In this document: positions 34,278-43,360 of the stretch, piece after piece | Layout of the letters: every line of letters begins with the position of its first letter | Numbering within the stretch: the stretch's first letter is position 1 | From: an uncultured Pelagibacteraceae bacterium | GTDB taxonomy: Bacteria; Pseudomonadota; Alphaproteobacteria; Pelagibacterales; Pelagibacteraceae | DNA length: 44,692 nucleotides | Direction: 5' to 3' | Assembly (NCBI GenBank): GCA_902591695.1 | Contig: CACJBQ010000006.1 | Span: 1-44,692 of the forward strand | Program-made: the position numbers and the translations under genes | Notes under the pieces: generated by a model | Told to the model about the DNA's origin: nothing | What the model saw: the letters and a program-made list of their open reading frames with translations, nothing else | The model's database searches: none

Positions 34278-35341
34278 TTAAAATAATTTAGATATAATTC
34301 GATAGTTGTAATACAAACCAATCCAACAGTTGCCATACCTATAAAACCAACAACAAAAGGTTTGTAACCCATATTTTTAATTTCTTTTAAGTTGGTAGAA
34401 AGACCTATTGCTGCCATCGCCATTGTTAAAAATATTTTTGAGGATAATTTAATACCCTCAATTGTAACCAACCATTTATAATTATTTGAGTATATTAGAT
34501 CACCTAAATTTCTAATTATTATCATAGCTACAAATCCTAATACAAAGTAAGGAAAAATATCTATTATTGAGTATTTCTTTTCTGTGGTTTTTCCTCGATT
34601 ATAAAGAAATGCAAATAAAGGGATCATGATAATTAAAAAGGTATTCCTTATTAATTTTGTGACTGTTGCAATATTTAAAGTTTCAGGACTATTAAATTGT
34701 TGGTCATAAATCAATCCAGCAGCTGCAACTTGAGAGGTTTCATGTATAGATGTTCCTAAAAACAATCCAATTAACAAAGGTTCACTTTCGAAATAAAAGT
34801 TAGCAAAATATGGATAAATAAGCATTGAAAGTATTCCAAACAATGTAATATTAGCAATTGCATATGATACCTCATTTTTTTTTGCACCAATAACAGGAGC
34901 AGTAGCCATTATCGCTGTAGTACCACAGACAGTACTGCCTATAGATATTAAGTAAGCCATTCTTGTTGGAATTTTAAATTTTTTAATTAGAAGCTTGATT
35001 ACAATTAACACACTAATTATACAGATTATAATTAATGGGATTGCTATTGCCCCAAATTCTAAAAATTCAAATGGCTTTAATTGAATACCTAAACAAATAA
35101 TTCCTAGTTTAAGAATATATTTTTGTGTAAAATCTAATCCTCTTAAAAAACTTTCCCTAATTTGAAAAATATTTCCGAAAAACATCCCCAATAAAATAGC
35201 GATCATCGCAGTAGATATTGGGCTTTTTTCATAGCCTAATAACTCAATACCAAGAATATTATTGAAGCCTTGTGATAAAGTGTAAAGAACGAATGCCAAT
35301 ATAATACCTGGCAATACAACCAGGTATTTCTTAAATTTCAT
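34274..35341 (-). CDS. YeiH/UPF0324 family putative sulfate or sulfite exporter
   Basis: A 355-residue protein of about ten TM segments. It matches the putative sulfate exporter family (UPF0324, YeiH). Typical blocks are AILLGMFFGN, KLGIICLGIQLKPFEF, ISIGSTVCGTTAIMATAPVIGAKKNEVSYAIA, and GTSIHETSQVAAAG. In other sulfonate-degrading bacteria members of this family are proposed to export sulfate or sulfite from desulfonation. Its gene follows suyB by 16 bases on the same strand, so it is in the suyAB operon and likely removes the sulfite or sulfate produced. Confidence 0.87.
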   Translation of the reverse strand: MKFKKYLVVLPGIILAFVLYTLSQGFNNILGIELLGYEKSPISTAMIAILLGMFFGNIFQIRESFLRGLDFTQKYILKLGIICLGIQLKPFEFLEFGAIAIPLIIICIISVLIVIKLLIKKFKIPTRMAYLISIGSTVCGTTAIMATAPVIGAKKNEVSYAIANITLFGILSMLIYPYFANFYFESEPLLIGLFLGTSIHETSQVAAAGLIYDQQFNSPETLNIATVTKLIRNTFLIIMIPLFAFLYNRGKTTEKKYSIIDIFPYFVLGFVAMIIIRNLGDLIYSNNYKWLVTIEGIKLSSKIFLTMAMAAIGLSTNLKEIKNMGYKPFVVGFIGMATVGLVCITTIELYLNYFN

Positions 35342-35357
35342 GAAAGATTAAAGTTAA

Positions 35358-36524
35358 TTAAGCACTTCTGTAAAGTTTAGTCATAACAAATTCTCTATGA
35401 CCTAAAGCTTCAGCGCAAGTTAATCTGCCGTTTGCTACTCTTAGTGTAGTTTTAATCAATTCATCACCTGCTTCAGACAAATTCATTTCTCTTGAAAGAA
35501 TTTTTGAAACATCGCAATCAATATGCTCTCCCATACCTTTTACAGTTAATGGATTAGCTGTTAATTTAACAACAGGTTCAATTGGATTTCCAACAATATT
35601 ACCTTGTCCAGTTGGAAATAAATGAATATTAAAACCAGCAGCAGCTTGAAGTGTCACACATTCTGCAGCAGCAGATGATGTATCCATAAAATATAAACCT
35701 TTTCCTTTAGTTGGTTCTTCAGCTGGTTCAAGAACATCAATAAATTTACAATTTCCAATTTTTTGAAAATTACCAAAAGCTTTTTCTTCAATTGTTGTAA
35801 GTCCTCCAGCTATATTTCCAGCTGTTGGTTGACTTTCAGAAAGATCATCTGTCGCTTCTTTTAAAATAAAATCATTATAAGAGCTCCAGGTTTTCATAAA
35901 TTTGTCAGATGCTTCTTTTGTAGCTCCTCTATTTGCACATACTTGTTCTGCACCAGTTAATTCAGATGTTTCACCAAAACACAAGTGAACACCTAATGGC
36001 TCAAGTTTGTCCATTAAATTTCCAACAGTTGGGTTTGCAGCAAGTCCTGAAGTAGTATCAGATTCACCACACTTAACTGAAATCCATAAATCACTTAAAG
36101 GACACTCTTCTCTTTGTTTTTCTGAAGCCCACATAACAAATTCTTGTGCTTTTTTTGACGCTTTCATCGTCGTGCCAATATCGCCTGTACGCTCAATATG
36201 AAATCCTTCAACTGGTTTTCCAGTTTTAGCAATTCCATCTACAATTTTTTTTGTCCATTTCGGTTCAATACCAATTACAATTACAGCTGCAACGTTCGGA
36301 TTACATCCAGTTCCTATCATTGTTCTAAAATGAAGTTCTAAATCTGCACCAAACTGAAGTCTTCCGTAAGAATGAGGAAGAGCAATTGTACCTTTAATAT
36401 TGTTAGCAATCGCTTCTGCACAAGCGTTCGAAATGTCATCAACTGGCAAAATAATTACATGATTTCTTGTTCCGGCTCTGCCGTTTTCTCTTTTATAACC
36501 TAAAAAACTCTTTGGGATTTCCAT
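35358..36524 (-). CDS. suyB: (R)-sulfolactate sulfo-lyase large subunit SuyB
   Basis: A 388-residue protein of the UxaA C-terminal (altronate dehydratase) superfamily. Length and partner (a separate small SAF subunit) fit SuyB, which with SuyA cleaves 3-sulfolactate to pyruvate and bisulfite. The start [19 protein letters not shown] is typical. A cluster of cysteines ([22 protein letters not shown]) could bind iron. It lies four bases after suyA and divergent from xsc, both sulfite-releasing. Altronate dehydratase is the alternative, but no hexuronate genes are here. Confidence 0.87.
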   Translation of the reverse strand: MEIPKSFLGYKRENGRAGTRNHVIILPVDDISNACAEAIANNIKGTIALPHSYGRLQFGADLELHFRTMIGTGCNPNVAAVIVIGIEPKWTKKIVDGIAKTGKPVEGFHIERTGDIGTTMKASKKAQEFVMWASEKQREECPLSDLWISVKCGESDTTSGLAANPTVGNLMDKLEPLGVHLCFGETSELTGAEQVCANRGATKEASDKFMKTWSSYNDFILKEATDDLSESQPTAGNIAGGLTTIEEKAFGNFQKIGNCKFIDVLEPAEEPTKGKGLYFMDTSSAAAECVTLQAAAGFNIHLFPTGQGNIVGNPIEPVVKLTANPLTVKGMGEHIDCDVSKILSREMNLSEAGDELIKTTLRVANGRLTCAEALGHREFVMTKLYRSA

Positions 36525-36528
36525 ACTA

Positions 36529-36813
36529 TTACCACTTTTTTGTTTTTACATTGTGAACATGTACATGTTCACCTTTTTTGATTGATTTAACAACTTTACC
36601 AATATCGTGACCATACTTTAAAATAGTATCACCCTCTTTAAGGTCAACCATTGCAATTTTATGACCTAAAGGTATTTCATCTACGGATTGAATATTTGTT
36701 GAACTGTCATCTTCCATTATCCAGCAAGCACAGTCCTGTTTAGGAGTGATTTTTTCAATAACAACTACTCCCACGTTGTCTTTTTTATCATGTATAATTA
36801 TATCTGTTGCCAT
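36529..36813 (-). CDS. suyA: (R)-sulfolactate sulfo-lyase small subunit SuyA
   Basis: A 94-residue SAF-domain protein. It opens [21 protein letters not shown] and has the SAF loop [18 protein letters not shown] and a conserved [22 protein letters not shown], matching the UxaA N-terminal/SuyA fold. Separate coding of this domain and the large subunit is the SuyAB layout. Upstream is the 111-base divergent region to xsc with an inverted repeat, so suyA is the first gene of suyA-suyB-yeiH. Confidence 0.88.
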   Translation of the reverse strand: MATDIIIHDKKDNVGVVVIEKITPKQDCACWIMEDDSSTNIQSVDEIPLGHKIAMVDLKEGDTILKYGHDIGKVVKSIKKGEHVHVHNVKTKKW

Positions 36814-36826
36814 ATCGTGTCGATTT

Positions 36827-36878
36827 GTTTGTTTGAAATTTGTAAAAACTTATATATTAATCGCACAAATTAACAAAC
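36827..36878. promoter_or_regulatory. Nested inverted repeat between suyA and xsc, possible shared operator
   Basis: AATTTGT (36837-36843) and ACAAATT (36865-36871) are perfect complements 21 bases apart. Just outside, GTTTGTT (36827-36833) and AACAAAC (36872-36878) form a second perfect pair. The enclosed TATATATTAA could hold -10 boxes. The site lies within the 111-base divergent region where both promoters must fit. No regulator gene is adjacent, so the binding protein is unknown. AT-richness makes chance arms possible, though two nested pairs are less likely by chance. Confidence 0.5.
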
Positions 36879-36924
36879 GAATTTTATAAATATTATAATT
36901 ACACTTTAGAGAGGTTCTAGTTTT

Positions 36925-38709
36925 ATGACAAAAATGACAACAGAAGAAGCTTTTGTAAAAGTTTTACAAATGCACGGTATAGAACACGCGTTCGGAATTA
37001 TTGGTTCGGCCTTTATGCCAATTTCAGATATTTTTCCAGATGCAGGTATAACTTTCTGGGATGTTGCTCATGAAACAAACGGTGGTTTGATTGCTGATGG
37101 TTACACAAGAGCTACTGGTAAAATGTCAATGGTTATTGCTCAGAATGGACCTGGAATTACTGGATTAGTCACACCAATAAAAACTGCTTATTGGAATCAT
37201 ACTCCTCTTTTATTAGTTACACCGCAAGCAGCGAACAAAACAATGGGGCAAGGTGGATTTCAAGAAGTAGAGCAAATGAATTTATTCAAAGACATGGTTT
37301 GTTATCAAGAAGAGGTAAGAGATCCATCAAGAATGGCAGAAGTATTAAATAGAGTAATAGAGAAAGCTATTAGAGGGTCTGCACCCGCACAGATAAATGT
37401 TCCAAGAGATTATTGGACACAAGTAATTGATATCGATCTTCCACCAATTGTAAGGTTGGAGAGACAAGCAGGTGGAGTAGATGCAATCAATAAGGCTGCA
37501 GACTTACTAACAAAAGCAAAATTTCCAGTTATATTATCTGGCGCTGGTGTTGTAATCGGTGGAGCTATTGAAGATTGTAAAAAACTTGCAGAAAAATTAG
37601 ATGCACCAGTGTGCTCGGGTTATCAACATAATGATAGTTTTCCTGGAAGCCACCCTTTAGCCGCTGGTCCGTTAGGATACAATGGTTCAAAAGCTGCAAT
37701 GGAATTAATTAAACAAGCAGATGTTGTTTTGGCATTAGGTACAAGATTAAATCCATTCTCCACATTACCTGGTTATGGAATGGACTATTGGCCAAAAGAT
37801 GCAAGTATTATTCAAGTAGATATGAATTCTGATCGAATTGGTCTTACAAAGAAAGTTACAGTTGGAATTTGTGGTGATGCAAAACTAGTGGCACAACAAT
37901 TATTAGCAAAACTTTCACCAACTGCAGGTGATACAGATAGACAAAAAAGAAAAGACATAATTCATCAAACAAAGTCTGCATGGTTACAAAAATTATCAAG
38001 TCTAGATCATGAAGAAGATGATGAAGGCACAGTATGGAATGAAGAAGCTAGAAAAAGAGATGCAGAAAGAATGTCTCCTAGACAAGCATGGAGAGCAATT
38101 CAAGCAGGTATGCCAGACGATGTAATTATATCAAGTGACATTGGAAATAACTGTGCAATAGGTAATGCTTATCCTACTTTTGAAAAAGGTAGAAAATATT
38201 TAGCACCTGGTTTATTTGGTCCATGTGGATATGGTTTTCCATCTATATTAGGAGCAAAAATAGGATGTCCAGATACTCCAGTAATTGGTTTTGCAGGTGA
38301 TGGTGCTTTTGGTATCAGCATGAATGAGATGAGTTCATGTGCTAGAGATGAATGGCCAGCAATTTCAATGGTGATTTTTAGAAATTATCAATGGGGTGCT
38401 GAGAAAAGAAATACGACTCTTTGGTTTGATGATAATTTTGTTGGTACTGAGCTAGATCCAGAGTTAAGTTACGCTAAAGTAGCTGACGCTTGTGGTTTAA
38501 AAGGTGTAACTGTTAGAACAATGGAAGAAACCACAAATGCAATCAAGCAATCTTGTGAGGATCAGAAGAAAGGAATTACAACATTTATTGAGGTAATTCT
38601 TAATCAAGAGCTTGGGGAACCATTCAGAAGAGATGCTATGAAGAAACCAGTAAGAGTAGCTGGCATTAAAAAAGAGGATATGAAGAAGCAGCCTTCTTTA
38701 AATAATTAA
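36925..38709 (+). CDS. xsc: Sulfoacetaldehyde acetyltransferase Xsc
   Basis: A 594-residue ThDP-dependent enzyme that converts sulfoacetaldehyde and phosphate to acetyl phosphate and sulfite. The N-terminal block TFWDVAHETNGG has the cofactor-activating Glu50. The C-terminal ThDP block is GFAGDGAFGISMNEMSS. Full length and stretches such as QMHGIEHAFGIIGSAFMPISDIFP and FRNYQWGAEKRNTTLWFDDN distinguish Xsc from acetolactate synthase. It has a purine-rich Shine-Dalgarno (AGAGAGG 36908-36914) and is divergent from suyA. Its acetyl phosphate would need Pta to enter metabolism, which is not in the window. Confidence 0.95.
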   Translation: MTKMTTEEAFVKVLQMHGIEHAFGIIGSAFMPISDIFPDAGITFWDVAHETNGGLIADGYTRATGKMSMVIAQNGPGITGLVTPIKTAYWNHTPLLLVTPQAANKTMGQGGFQEVEQMNLFKDMVCYQEEVRDPSRMAEVLNRVIEKAIRGSAPAQINVPRDYWTQVIDIDLPPIVRLERQAGGVDAINKAADLLTKAKFPVILSGAGVVIGGAIEDCKKLAEKLDAPVCSGYQHNDSFPGSHPLAAGPLGYNGSKAAMELIKQADVVLALGTRLNPFSTLPGYGMDYWPKDASIIQVDMNSDRIGLTKKVTVGICGDAKLVAQQLLAKLSPTAGDTDRQKRKDIIHQTKSAWLQKLSSLDHEEDDEGTVWNEEARKRDAERMSPRQAWRAIQAGMPDDVIISSDIGNNCAIGNAYPTFEKGRKYLAPGLFGPCGYGFPSILGAKIGCPDTPVIGFAGDGAFGISMNEMSSCARDEWPAISMVIFRNYQWGAEKRNTTLWFDDNFVGTELDPELSYAKVADACGLKGVTVRTMEETTNAIKQSCEDQKKGITTFIEVILNQELGEPFRRDAMKKPVRVAGIKKEDMKKQPSLNN

Positions 38710-38710
38710 A

Positions 38711-38738
38711 AAATCTTTAAAGATATTTTTGTTTTTTT
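38711..38738 (+). terminator. Possible weak terminator of xsc
   Basis: ATCTTTAAAGAT (38713-38724) is a 12-base palindrome followed by a T-rich run (ATTTTTGTTTTTTT). The stem has few G-C pairs and no proper loop, so hairpin strength is low. The T-run and position just after the xsc stop support a terminator. Confidence 0.4.
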
Positions 38739-38785
38739 CCAGTTGTGTTGTGTCTAATTTAGTGCTGTTTTGCTTTATTAAAATA

Positions 38786-39895
38786 TTAAAAAAGTTCTAT
38801 TAACTTTTTCGCTAAAATAATATTTCCTTGTTTATTAAAATGAACGTCATTCCAAAAATAAAATTTTTTTACAACATTTAAATGTGATAATTTTTTCTTT
38901 TCATTAAAAAAATATGGAAAAAAATTAATAAAGTATTCACATTTGTTAAAACAAAATTCTTCCCACATTTTAACATGTTCAGAATCAACATTGTCATTTT
39001 TTAAAGTTTGTGGCCAAGGGTAGACCACTAAACTCATTTTGATGTTATTTTTTTTTAAAAGCTCATATAATTTTTCAATATTATTAATCATTTCTTTTTT
39101 TGTTTTAGTTATTGGTTCGGCATATCCATTAATATTGTCTTTTAAATTGTAAGTCCATTCAGCTTTTAGATTGGCTTTTGTAGTATAGATAGGTTTCAAA
39201 CTTTTTAATGGCGGAGCTTCTTTATTAATTTTATTGTTCATTTTAATTATATACATGTAATAATTAGTTAAAGGTAAATTATATCTTAAAAATTTTCTTC
39301 TCTTTAAATTTTTCTCTTTAGCATTTTTTTCCCAAACAGAAAGATCTTCATTTAATAAATAAAATGTATTGTCATCATATAAATCACTCACATCAATAAA
39401 AACCACTACATGATCAAAATGATAATTTTTATTTAAGAGAAAATTTATTTTAGAGAGATAAATCTTTGTTCCATAGGAAGTTACACCTAAATTTGCTACA
39501 CTTTTTTTGCTATTCTCTTCATAAATTCCTGCAAAAGTGTCTTCATAAGGTAATCCAACACCTTCAACAAATGAGTCACCAATAAAAGCAAAGTCAAATT
39601 TTTTACCTCTTGATTTATTGCAATGATATTTAAAACCGTGATTGTCTGTACACAACGAGAATATACCATCAAAGCTTTTTGATTTATTATAAATGACGTT
39701 TTCTCTAAAGCCGTGATGGTACACTGGATGATCTATTCTAATTAATCTCTCATAAAATTGTGTTTTTGATAAATAAGGGTCTAAATATCTTAATATCGTA
39801 CTTCCAAAAAAAAAATCTATAAAAAGTGTAAAAAGAAACGTTGTAAAGAAAATAATTAAAGATAATTTTATATAGTAAAAAAAAACTCTAATCAT
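38786..39895 (-). CDS. Membrane-anchored SGNH/GDSL-like hydrolase
   Basis: A 369-residue protein with an N-terminal membrane anchor (residues about 8-32) and a long extracytoplasmic domain. SGNH features are FIGDSFVEGVGLP with the nucleophile Ser, then ANLGVTSYGTKIY, and the C-terminal NDVHFNKQGNIILA with the Asp-x-His pair. This resembles SGNH proteins that add or remove acetyl groups of surface glycans (AlgJ/AlgX-like). It is Lys/Asn-rich. It starts 27 bases from the divergent FAD oxidoreductase gene. Substrate unknown. Confidence 0.72.
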   Translation of the reverse strand: MIRVFFYYIKLSLIIFFTTFLFTLFIDFFFGSTILRYLDPYLSKTQFYERLIRIDHPVYHHGFRENVIYNKSKSFDGIFSLCTDNHGFKYHCNKSRGKKFDFAFIGDSFVEGVGLPYEDTFAGIYEENSKKSVANLGVTSYGTKIYLSKINFLLNKNYHFDHVVVFIDVSDLYDDNTFYLLNEDLSVWEKNAKEKNLKRRKFLRYNLPLTNYYMYIIKMNNKINKEAPPLKSLKPIYTTKANLKAEWTYNLKDNINGYAEPITKTKKEMINNIEKLYELLKKNNIKMSLVVYPWPQTLKNDNVDSEHVKMWEEFCFNKCEYFINFFPYFFNEKKKLSHLNVVKKFYFWNDVHFNKQGNIILAKKLIELF

Positions 39896-39922
39896 TGACT
39901 AACATTATAATAATTTTTTAAA

Positions 39923-41227
39923 ATGTATCTAGAAAATGATCAATCTTGTAGCTGGGTTAATGATCTTAATAAAAGATATAATATAAAGATATTAGAAAAA
40001 AATAAATCTTGTGATTGGTTAATAGTAGGTGCCGGTTATACAGGATTATCAGCCGCTAGAAAATTATCTTTACTCCATCCAGATCAAAAAATAATAATAA
40101 TTGATGCTCAATTAGCAGGAGAGGGTGCTAGTAGTAGAAATTCAGGGTATCTAGTTGATACTACTCTTAATGACGGTTTCACTTCAAACAAGGAATTAGA
40201 TAACTATAAAAAAAAAACTGATATTTATGATTTAGGAATAAATGCAGTTAAGAAATTTATTAATGAATACCAAGTCGATTGTGACTGGAATGAATGTGGA
40301 AAATATTTTGCATCTTCAAAAAAAGAAGATGAAAAAATTTTAAGAAACTTTTCAGATACTCTCTCAAAATTAGGTTATGAAAATAAATTATTATCAAATA
40401 ATGAGTTATTGGGAAGATTGGGTACTAATTTTTATAATATTGCACTTCATACTAAAGGAGGAGTTTTATTACACCCAGGAAAGCTAGTTAGAGCAATGGT
40501 TGATGTATTACCAAAGAATGTTTTTTTATATGAAAATTCATCTTTATTAACTTGGCATAAAAATAAAAATGTAATCTCTTGTCATTTTAAAAATGGTAAA
40601 ATCAATAGTAAAAAAATAATTTTCGCTACAAATGGTTTTTTGAAATCTTTAGGAATAAAATCAAACTATAATTTTCCAATTACTTTAACTGCAAGTATGA
40701 CAAGACCATTAACCACTGATGAATTTAATTCTATCGGTCAACCAAAAGAGTGGGGTGTGCTTCCTGTAAGACCAATGGGTGCCACCATTAGAATGACTAA
40801 AGATAAAAGAATTTTGATAAGAAATACAGCGGAAGTTCATAATCCTTTTAAGATGTCTAGGGTGGAGTTGGAAAAAAGATCCACTAACCAAAGAATTGGT
40901 ATTAAAAAAAGATTTCCACAATTACCAGATAACATAATTCAATCTTCGTGGTCAGGAATTGTTTCAAGAACTAGAAATAGTTCTCAAATTTTTGAAAAAA
41001 TAGATGATAATATATTTGTTGCAGGTTGCTATAATGGTTCAGGTATTGGAGTTGGTACTTTGTTTGGAGAGCAAATTGCGCTTAAAGCAAGTAATGAAAA
41101 TACAAAAGAGATAGAAACTATTGAAGCAAGAAATAAACCTACTTGGCTTCCTCCTGATCCAATTTTAAGTTTAGGAGTTAGAGCTAGGCTGATTTATGAA
41201 CGTTTCAGAGCAAAATCTGAGATTTAG
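39923..41227 (+). CDS. FAD-dependent amino-group oxidoreductase (DadA/PuuB-like)
   Basis: A 434-residue flavoprotein of the DAO family. FAD-binding block is LIVGAGYTGLSAARKLS followed by IIIIDAQLAGEGASSRNSGYL, and the C-terminal block is FVAGCYNGSGIGVGTLFGEQIA. The layout resembles gamma-glutamylputrescine oxidase (PuuB) and similar amine oxidases. In this context a sulfonated amine (for example taurine deamination feeding Xsc) is conceivable but not shown by sequence. It stands alone, divergent from the GDSL-like gene and overlapping the M23 gene end by four bases. Confidence 0.83.
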   Translation: MYLENDQSCSWVNDLNKRYNIKILEKNKSCDWLIVGAGYTGLSAARKLSLLHPDQKIIIIDAQLAGEGASSRNSGYLVDTTLNDGFTSNKELDNYKKKTDIYDLGINAVKKFINEYQVDCDWNECGKYFASSKKEDEKILRNFSDTLSKLGYENKLLSNNELLGRLGTNFYNIALHTKGGVLLHPGKLVRAMVDVLPKNVFLYENSSLLTWHKNKNVISCHFKNGKINSKKIIFATNGFLKSLGIKSNYNFPITLTASMTRPLTTDEFNSIGQPKEWGVLPVRPMGATIRMTKDKRILIRNTAEVHNPFKMSRVELEKRSTNQRIGIKKRFPQLPDNIIQSSWSGIVSRTRNSSQIFEKIDDNIFVAGCYNGSGIGVGTLFGEQIALKASNENTKEIETIEARNKPTWLPPDPILSLGVRARLIYERFRAKSEI

Positions 41228-42024
41228 TTCAAGACAGACATAGGATCAAGTCGTGTTTGAAACCAATTCACTCTAAAATCCAAATGCGGTCCTGTTGATC
41301 TTCCTGTTGATCCTACAGTTCCTATTACATCTCCTTGATTAACTTGATCACCAACAGAGACTAATACATTTTCTAAATGAGAATATATTGTTGATATCCC
41401 ATGACCATGATCCATTATAACTGTACCACCAGTATAGTATAAATCATCCTCAGCCATAGTAACTACACCTGAACCAGAAGATTTAATCATCGTTCCTTGT
41501 TTAGCTGCAATATCTATTCCGTAGTGAGGCCATCTTGGTTTACCATTTAAAATTCTTTGACTACCATAAACACCACTAATTATACCCTCAACTGGCATGA
41601 TAAATTTTTCTTTAAAAAATTGTAGATCTGAATTAATTGCTCTTGCTTCTCCAATTGCATTATTTTCTTTTTTAATTCTTTTATAAACAGACTCAGGTGG
41701 AGTGACTTTACTTTCTGCCAAACCATCTATTCTTTGTATATTATATTTTCTCTTTAAAACTTTTTTTGTAATTATTGATTTTTTTCCATTAATAATTTTT
41801 GCAAATGTTAGGTCGTATTTTTGATCTCGATCTATACCAAAGACAAAAAAACCATCTTTTGAGACTTTAACTTCTTTTTTTCCAACCAAAATTTTAGCAT
41901 TAGGGTTAGTTTTACCTAATATAAAATGACCTTGTAGAAATTTACCTTGGAATTCAATAGCTTTTACTGGTGATATAAAAATTAAAAAAATAAAAAAAAG
42001 TCTATAAATTATTGAGCTGTCCAT
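41224..42024 (-). CDS. M23 family peptidoglycan peptidase
   Basis: A 266-residue protein when started at 42024, the ATG that begins a signal peptide (MDSSIIYRLFFIFLIFISPV). The frame continues upstream to 42087 but those residues lie within the SDR gene and look unlike a leader. The LytM domain covers the last 120 residues. Metal ligands lie in HYGIDIAA (His, Asp) and in the HGHG and YSHLE regions. The remainder, residues about 30-120, is a beta-rich domain. It cleaves peptidoglycan cross-links in the periplasm. It overlaps the SDR gene by 16 bases as the last gene of the operon. Confidence 0.87.
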   Translation of the reverse strand: MDSSIIYRLFFIFLIFISPVKAIEFQGKFLQGHFILGKTNPNAKILVGKKEVKVSKDGFFVFGIDRDQKYDLTFAKIINGKKSIITKKVLKRKYNIQRIDGLAESKVTPPESVYKRIKKENNAIGEARAINSDLQFFKEKFIMPVEGIISGVYGSQRILNGKPRWPHYGIDIAAKQGTMIKSSGSGVVTMAEDDLYYTGGTVIMDHGHGISTIYSHLENVLVSVGDQVNQGDVIGTVGSTGRSTGPHLDFRVNWFQTRLDPMSVLN

Positions 42025-42767
42025 CCACCATCTATAATTATTGATGTTCCAGTTATCATTGAAGATGCTGAGGATGCCAAAAAGCATACTGTTGTAGCAA
42101 CATCACTTTCAGTAGCTGCTTTACCCATAGGAATATTTCCAAGAGCTAATTTTTTAAATTTTTTGTTTTTAAAAAAGTTTTTAACCATAGGTGTTTCAAC
42201 AAAAGTAGGTGCTACAGTATTAACTCGGATATTTTTTTTTGCTAATTCTACACCCATTCCCTTAGTTAGTCCTTCTATTCCAAATTTTGTCATATTGTAT
42301 ACGTTTCTACCGCTCATACCAACATGACCTAGTTGAGACGACATATTTATAATTGAGCAAGGTCTTTTTTTATTTTTTAGCATCTTTTTTACGACAAGTT
42401 GTGCCACGTTAAATGCTGCTTTTAAATTTAAATCTACAAGGTAATTCATACTTTTTTGTCTAATTTTTTCAAAGGGCTCTGGAATATTAGTCCCTGCATT
42501 GTTTACTAGCACATCAATAATTTTAATTTTTTCTAATTTTTCTTTTAAATCTTCATAATTCATTACATCGCACGAAACTTTAATAATTTTACCTTTAACC
42601 TTTTTGATATCCTTTTCTAATTTATTAAGATCTGAGGATGTTCTGCTTAAAGCTATAACAGTTGCTCCTGCTTCAGCTAATGCAATTGAACACGCTCTTC
42701 CAAGTCCTTTTCCTGCACCAGTAACTAAAGCATATTTGTTTTTAAGATTTATTTTTTGAAGATACAT
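42009..42767 (-). CDS. Short-chain dehydrogenase/reductase
   Basis: A 252-residue classical SDR. The nucleotide site is TGAGKGLGR, the NNAGTN motif follows, and the active-site pair is YNMTKFG (Tyr, Lys) with the Ser in INMSSQLG. C-terminal IDGGWTAQ is the typical end. It reduces or oxidises a hydroxy/oxo substrate. The first base overlaps the end of terC (TAATG), making it part of a GMC-TerC-SDR-M23 run. A role on a sugar-acid or on a C2/C3 sulfonate alcohol is possible given nearby genes. Confidence 0.88.
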   Translation of the reverse strand: MYLQKINLKNKYALVTGAGKGLGRACSIALAEAGATVIALSRTSSDLNKLEKDIKKVKGKIIKVSCDVMNYEDLKEKLEKIKIIDVLVNNAGTNIPEPFEKIRQKSMNYLVDLNLKAAFNVAQLVVKKMLKNKKRPCSIINMSSQLGHVGMSGRNVYNMTKFGIEGLTKGMGVELAKKNIRVNTVAPTFVETPMVKNFFKNKKFKKLALGNIPMGKAATESDVATTVCFLASSASSMITGTSIIIDGGWTAQ

Positions 42768-43360
42768 TAAAAGAATAATATTTTAATATCTGTGTAAATC
42801 AACTCAACTGCTACAATTAAAATGGCCAATAATCCAAGCCAAGCTATCCATCTATATTTTTTAATCCATCCAGAAATTAAAGTTGCTGCAGTTGCCATTA
42901 AAACAATTGATAAAACTAACCCAAAAACAAGAAGTCCATAATGTTCACCAGCTGCACCTGCTACACCCAGTACATTATCTAAACTCATTGTAAAATCAGC
43001 CAATAGAACAGTCCAAATAGCCTTTAAAAAACTAGAGCTATCTACTTTAATGTCTTCTTCGGTCTCCGAGCCTTTTATTACATCCACATAAAGTTTATAA
43101 ACAATATAAAGCAGCAGCAATCCTCCTATTAACCTCAAACCTGTAATTTGTAAAAGATATGCGGTAAGCAATGTTAAAATAATTCTTAAAATAACTGCAC
43201 CACCAATTCCCCAGAAAATAACTTTTTTTCTTTGTTCTGGTGGAAATTTAGATGCAACCATTCCAATTATAATTGCATTGTCTCCAGCTAAAACTAAATC
43301 AATAAGAATAATTTGAGTTAATATTGCTATTTGCTCAGGTGTAAAAAATTCTGCAAACAT
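42767..43360 (-). CDS. TerC family membrane protein (YjbE-like)
   Basis: A 197-residue membrane protein of about six to seven TM segments. TerC family blocks are IDLVLAGDNAIIIGMVASK and, in the second half, LADFTMSLDNVLGVAGAAG. The paired D-x-V/N motifs (LAGDNA and SLDNV) are conserved acidic metal-site residues. Members are tied to manganese or tellurite handling and to metal loading of exported proteins. It has one-base overlaps (TAATG) with the genes on either side. Confidence 0.87.
   Translation of the reverse strand: MFAEFFTPEQIAILTQIILIDLVLAGDNAIIIGMVASKFPPEQRKKVIFWGIGGAVILRIILTLLTAYLLQITGLRLIGGLLLLYIVYKLYVDVIKGSETEEDIKVDSSSFLKAIWTVLLADFTMSLDNVLGVAGAAGEHYGLLVFGLVLSIVLMATAATLISGWIKKYRWIAWLGLLAILIVAVELIYTDIKILFF

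Noticed and set aside
35358-36813. Altronate dehydratase (UxaA split in two)
   Set aside because: Separate small and large subunits, length, and the neighbours xsc, yeiH and tauE point to sulfolactate sulfo-lyase.
36925-38709. Acetolactate synthase large subunit
   Set aside because: Sequence blocks and length match sulfoacetaldehyde acetyltransferase, and no ilvN-type small subunit gene is adjacent.
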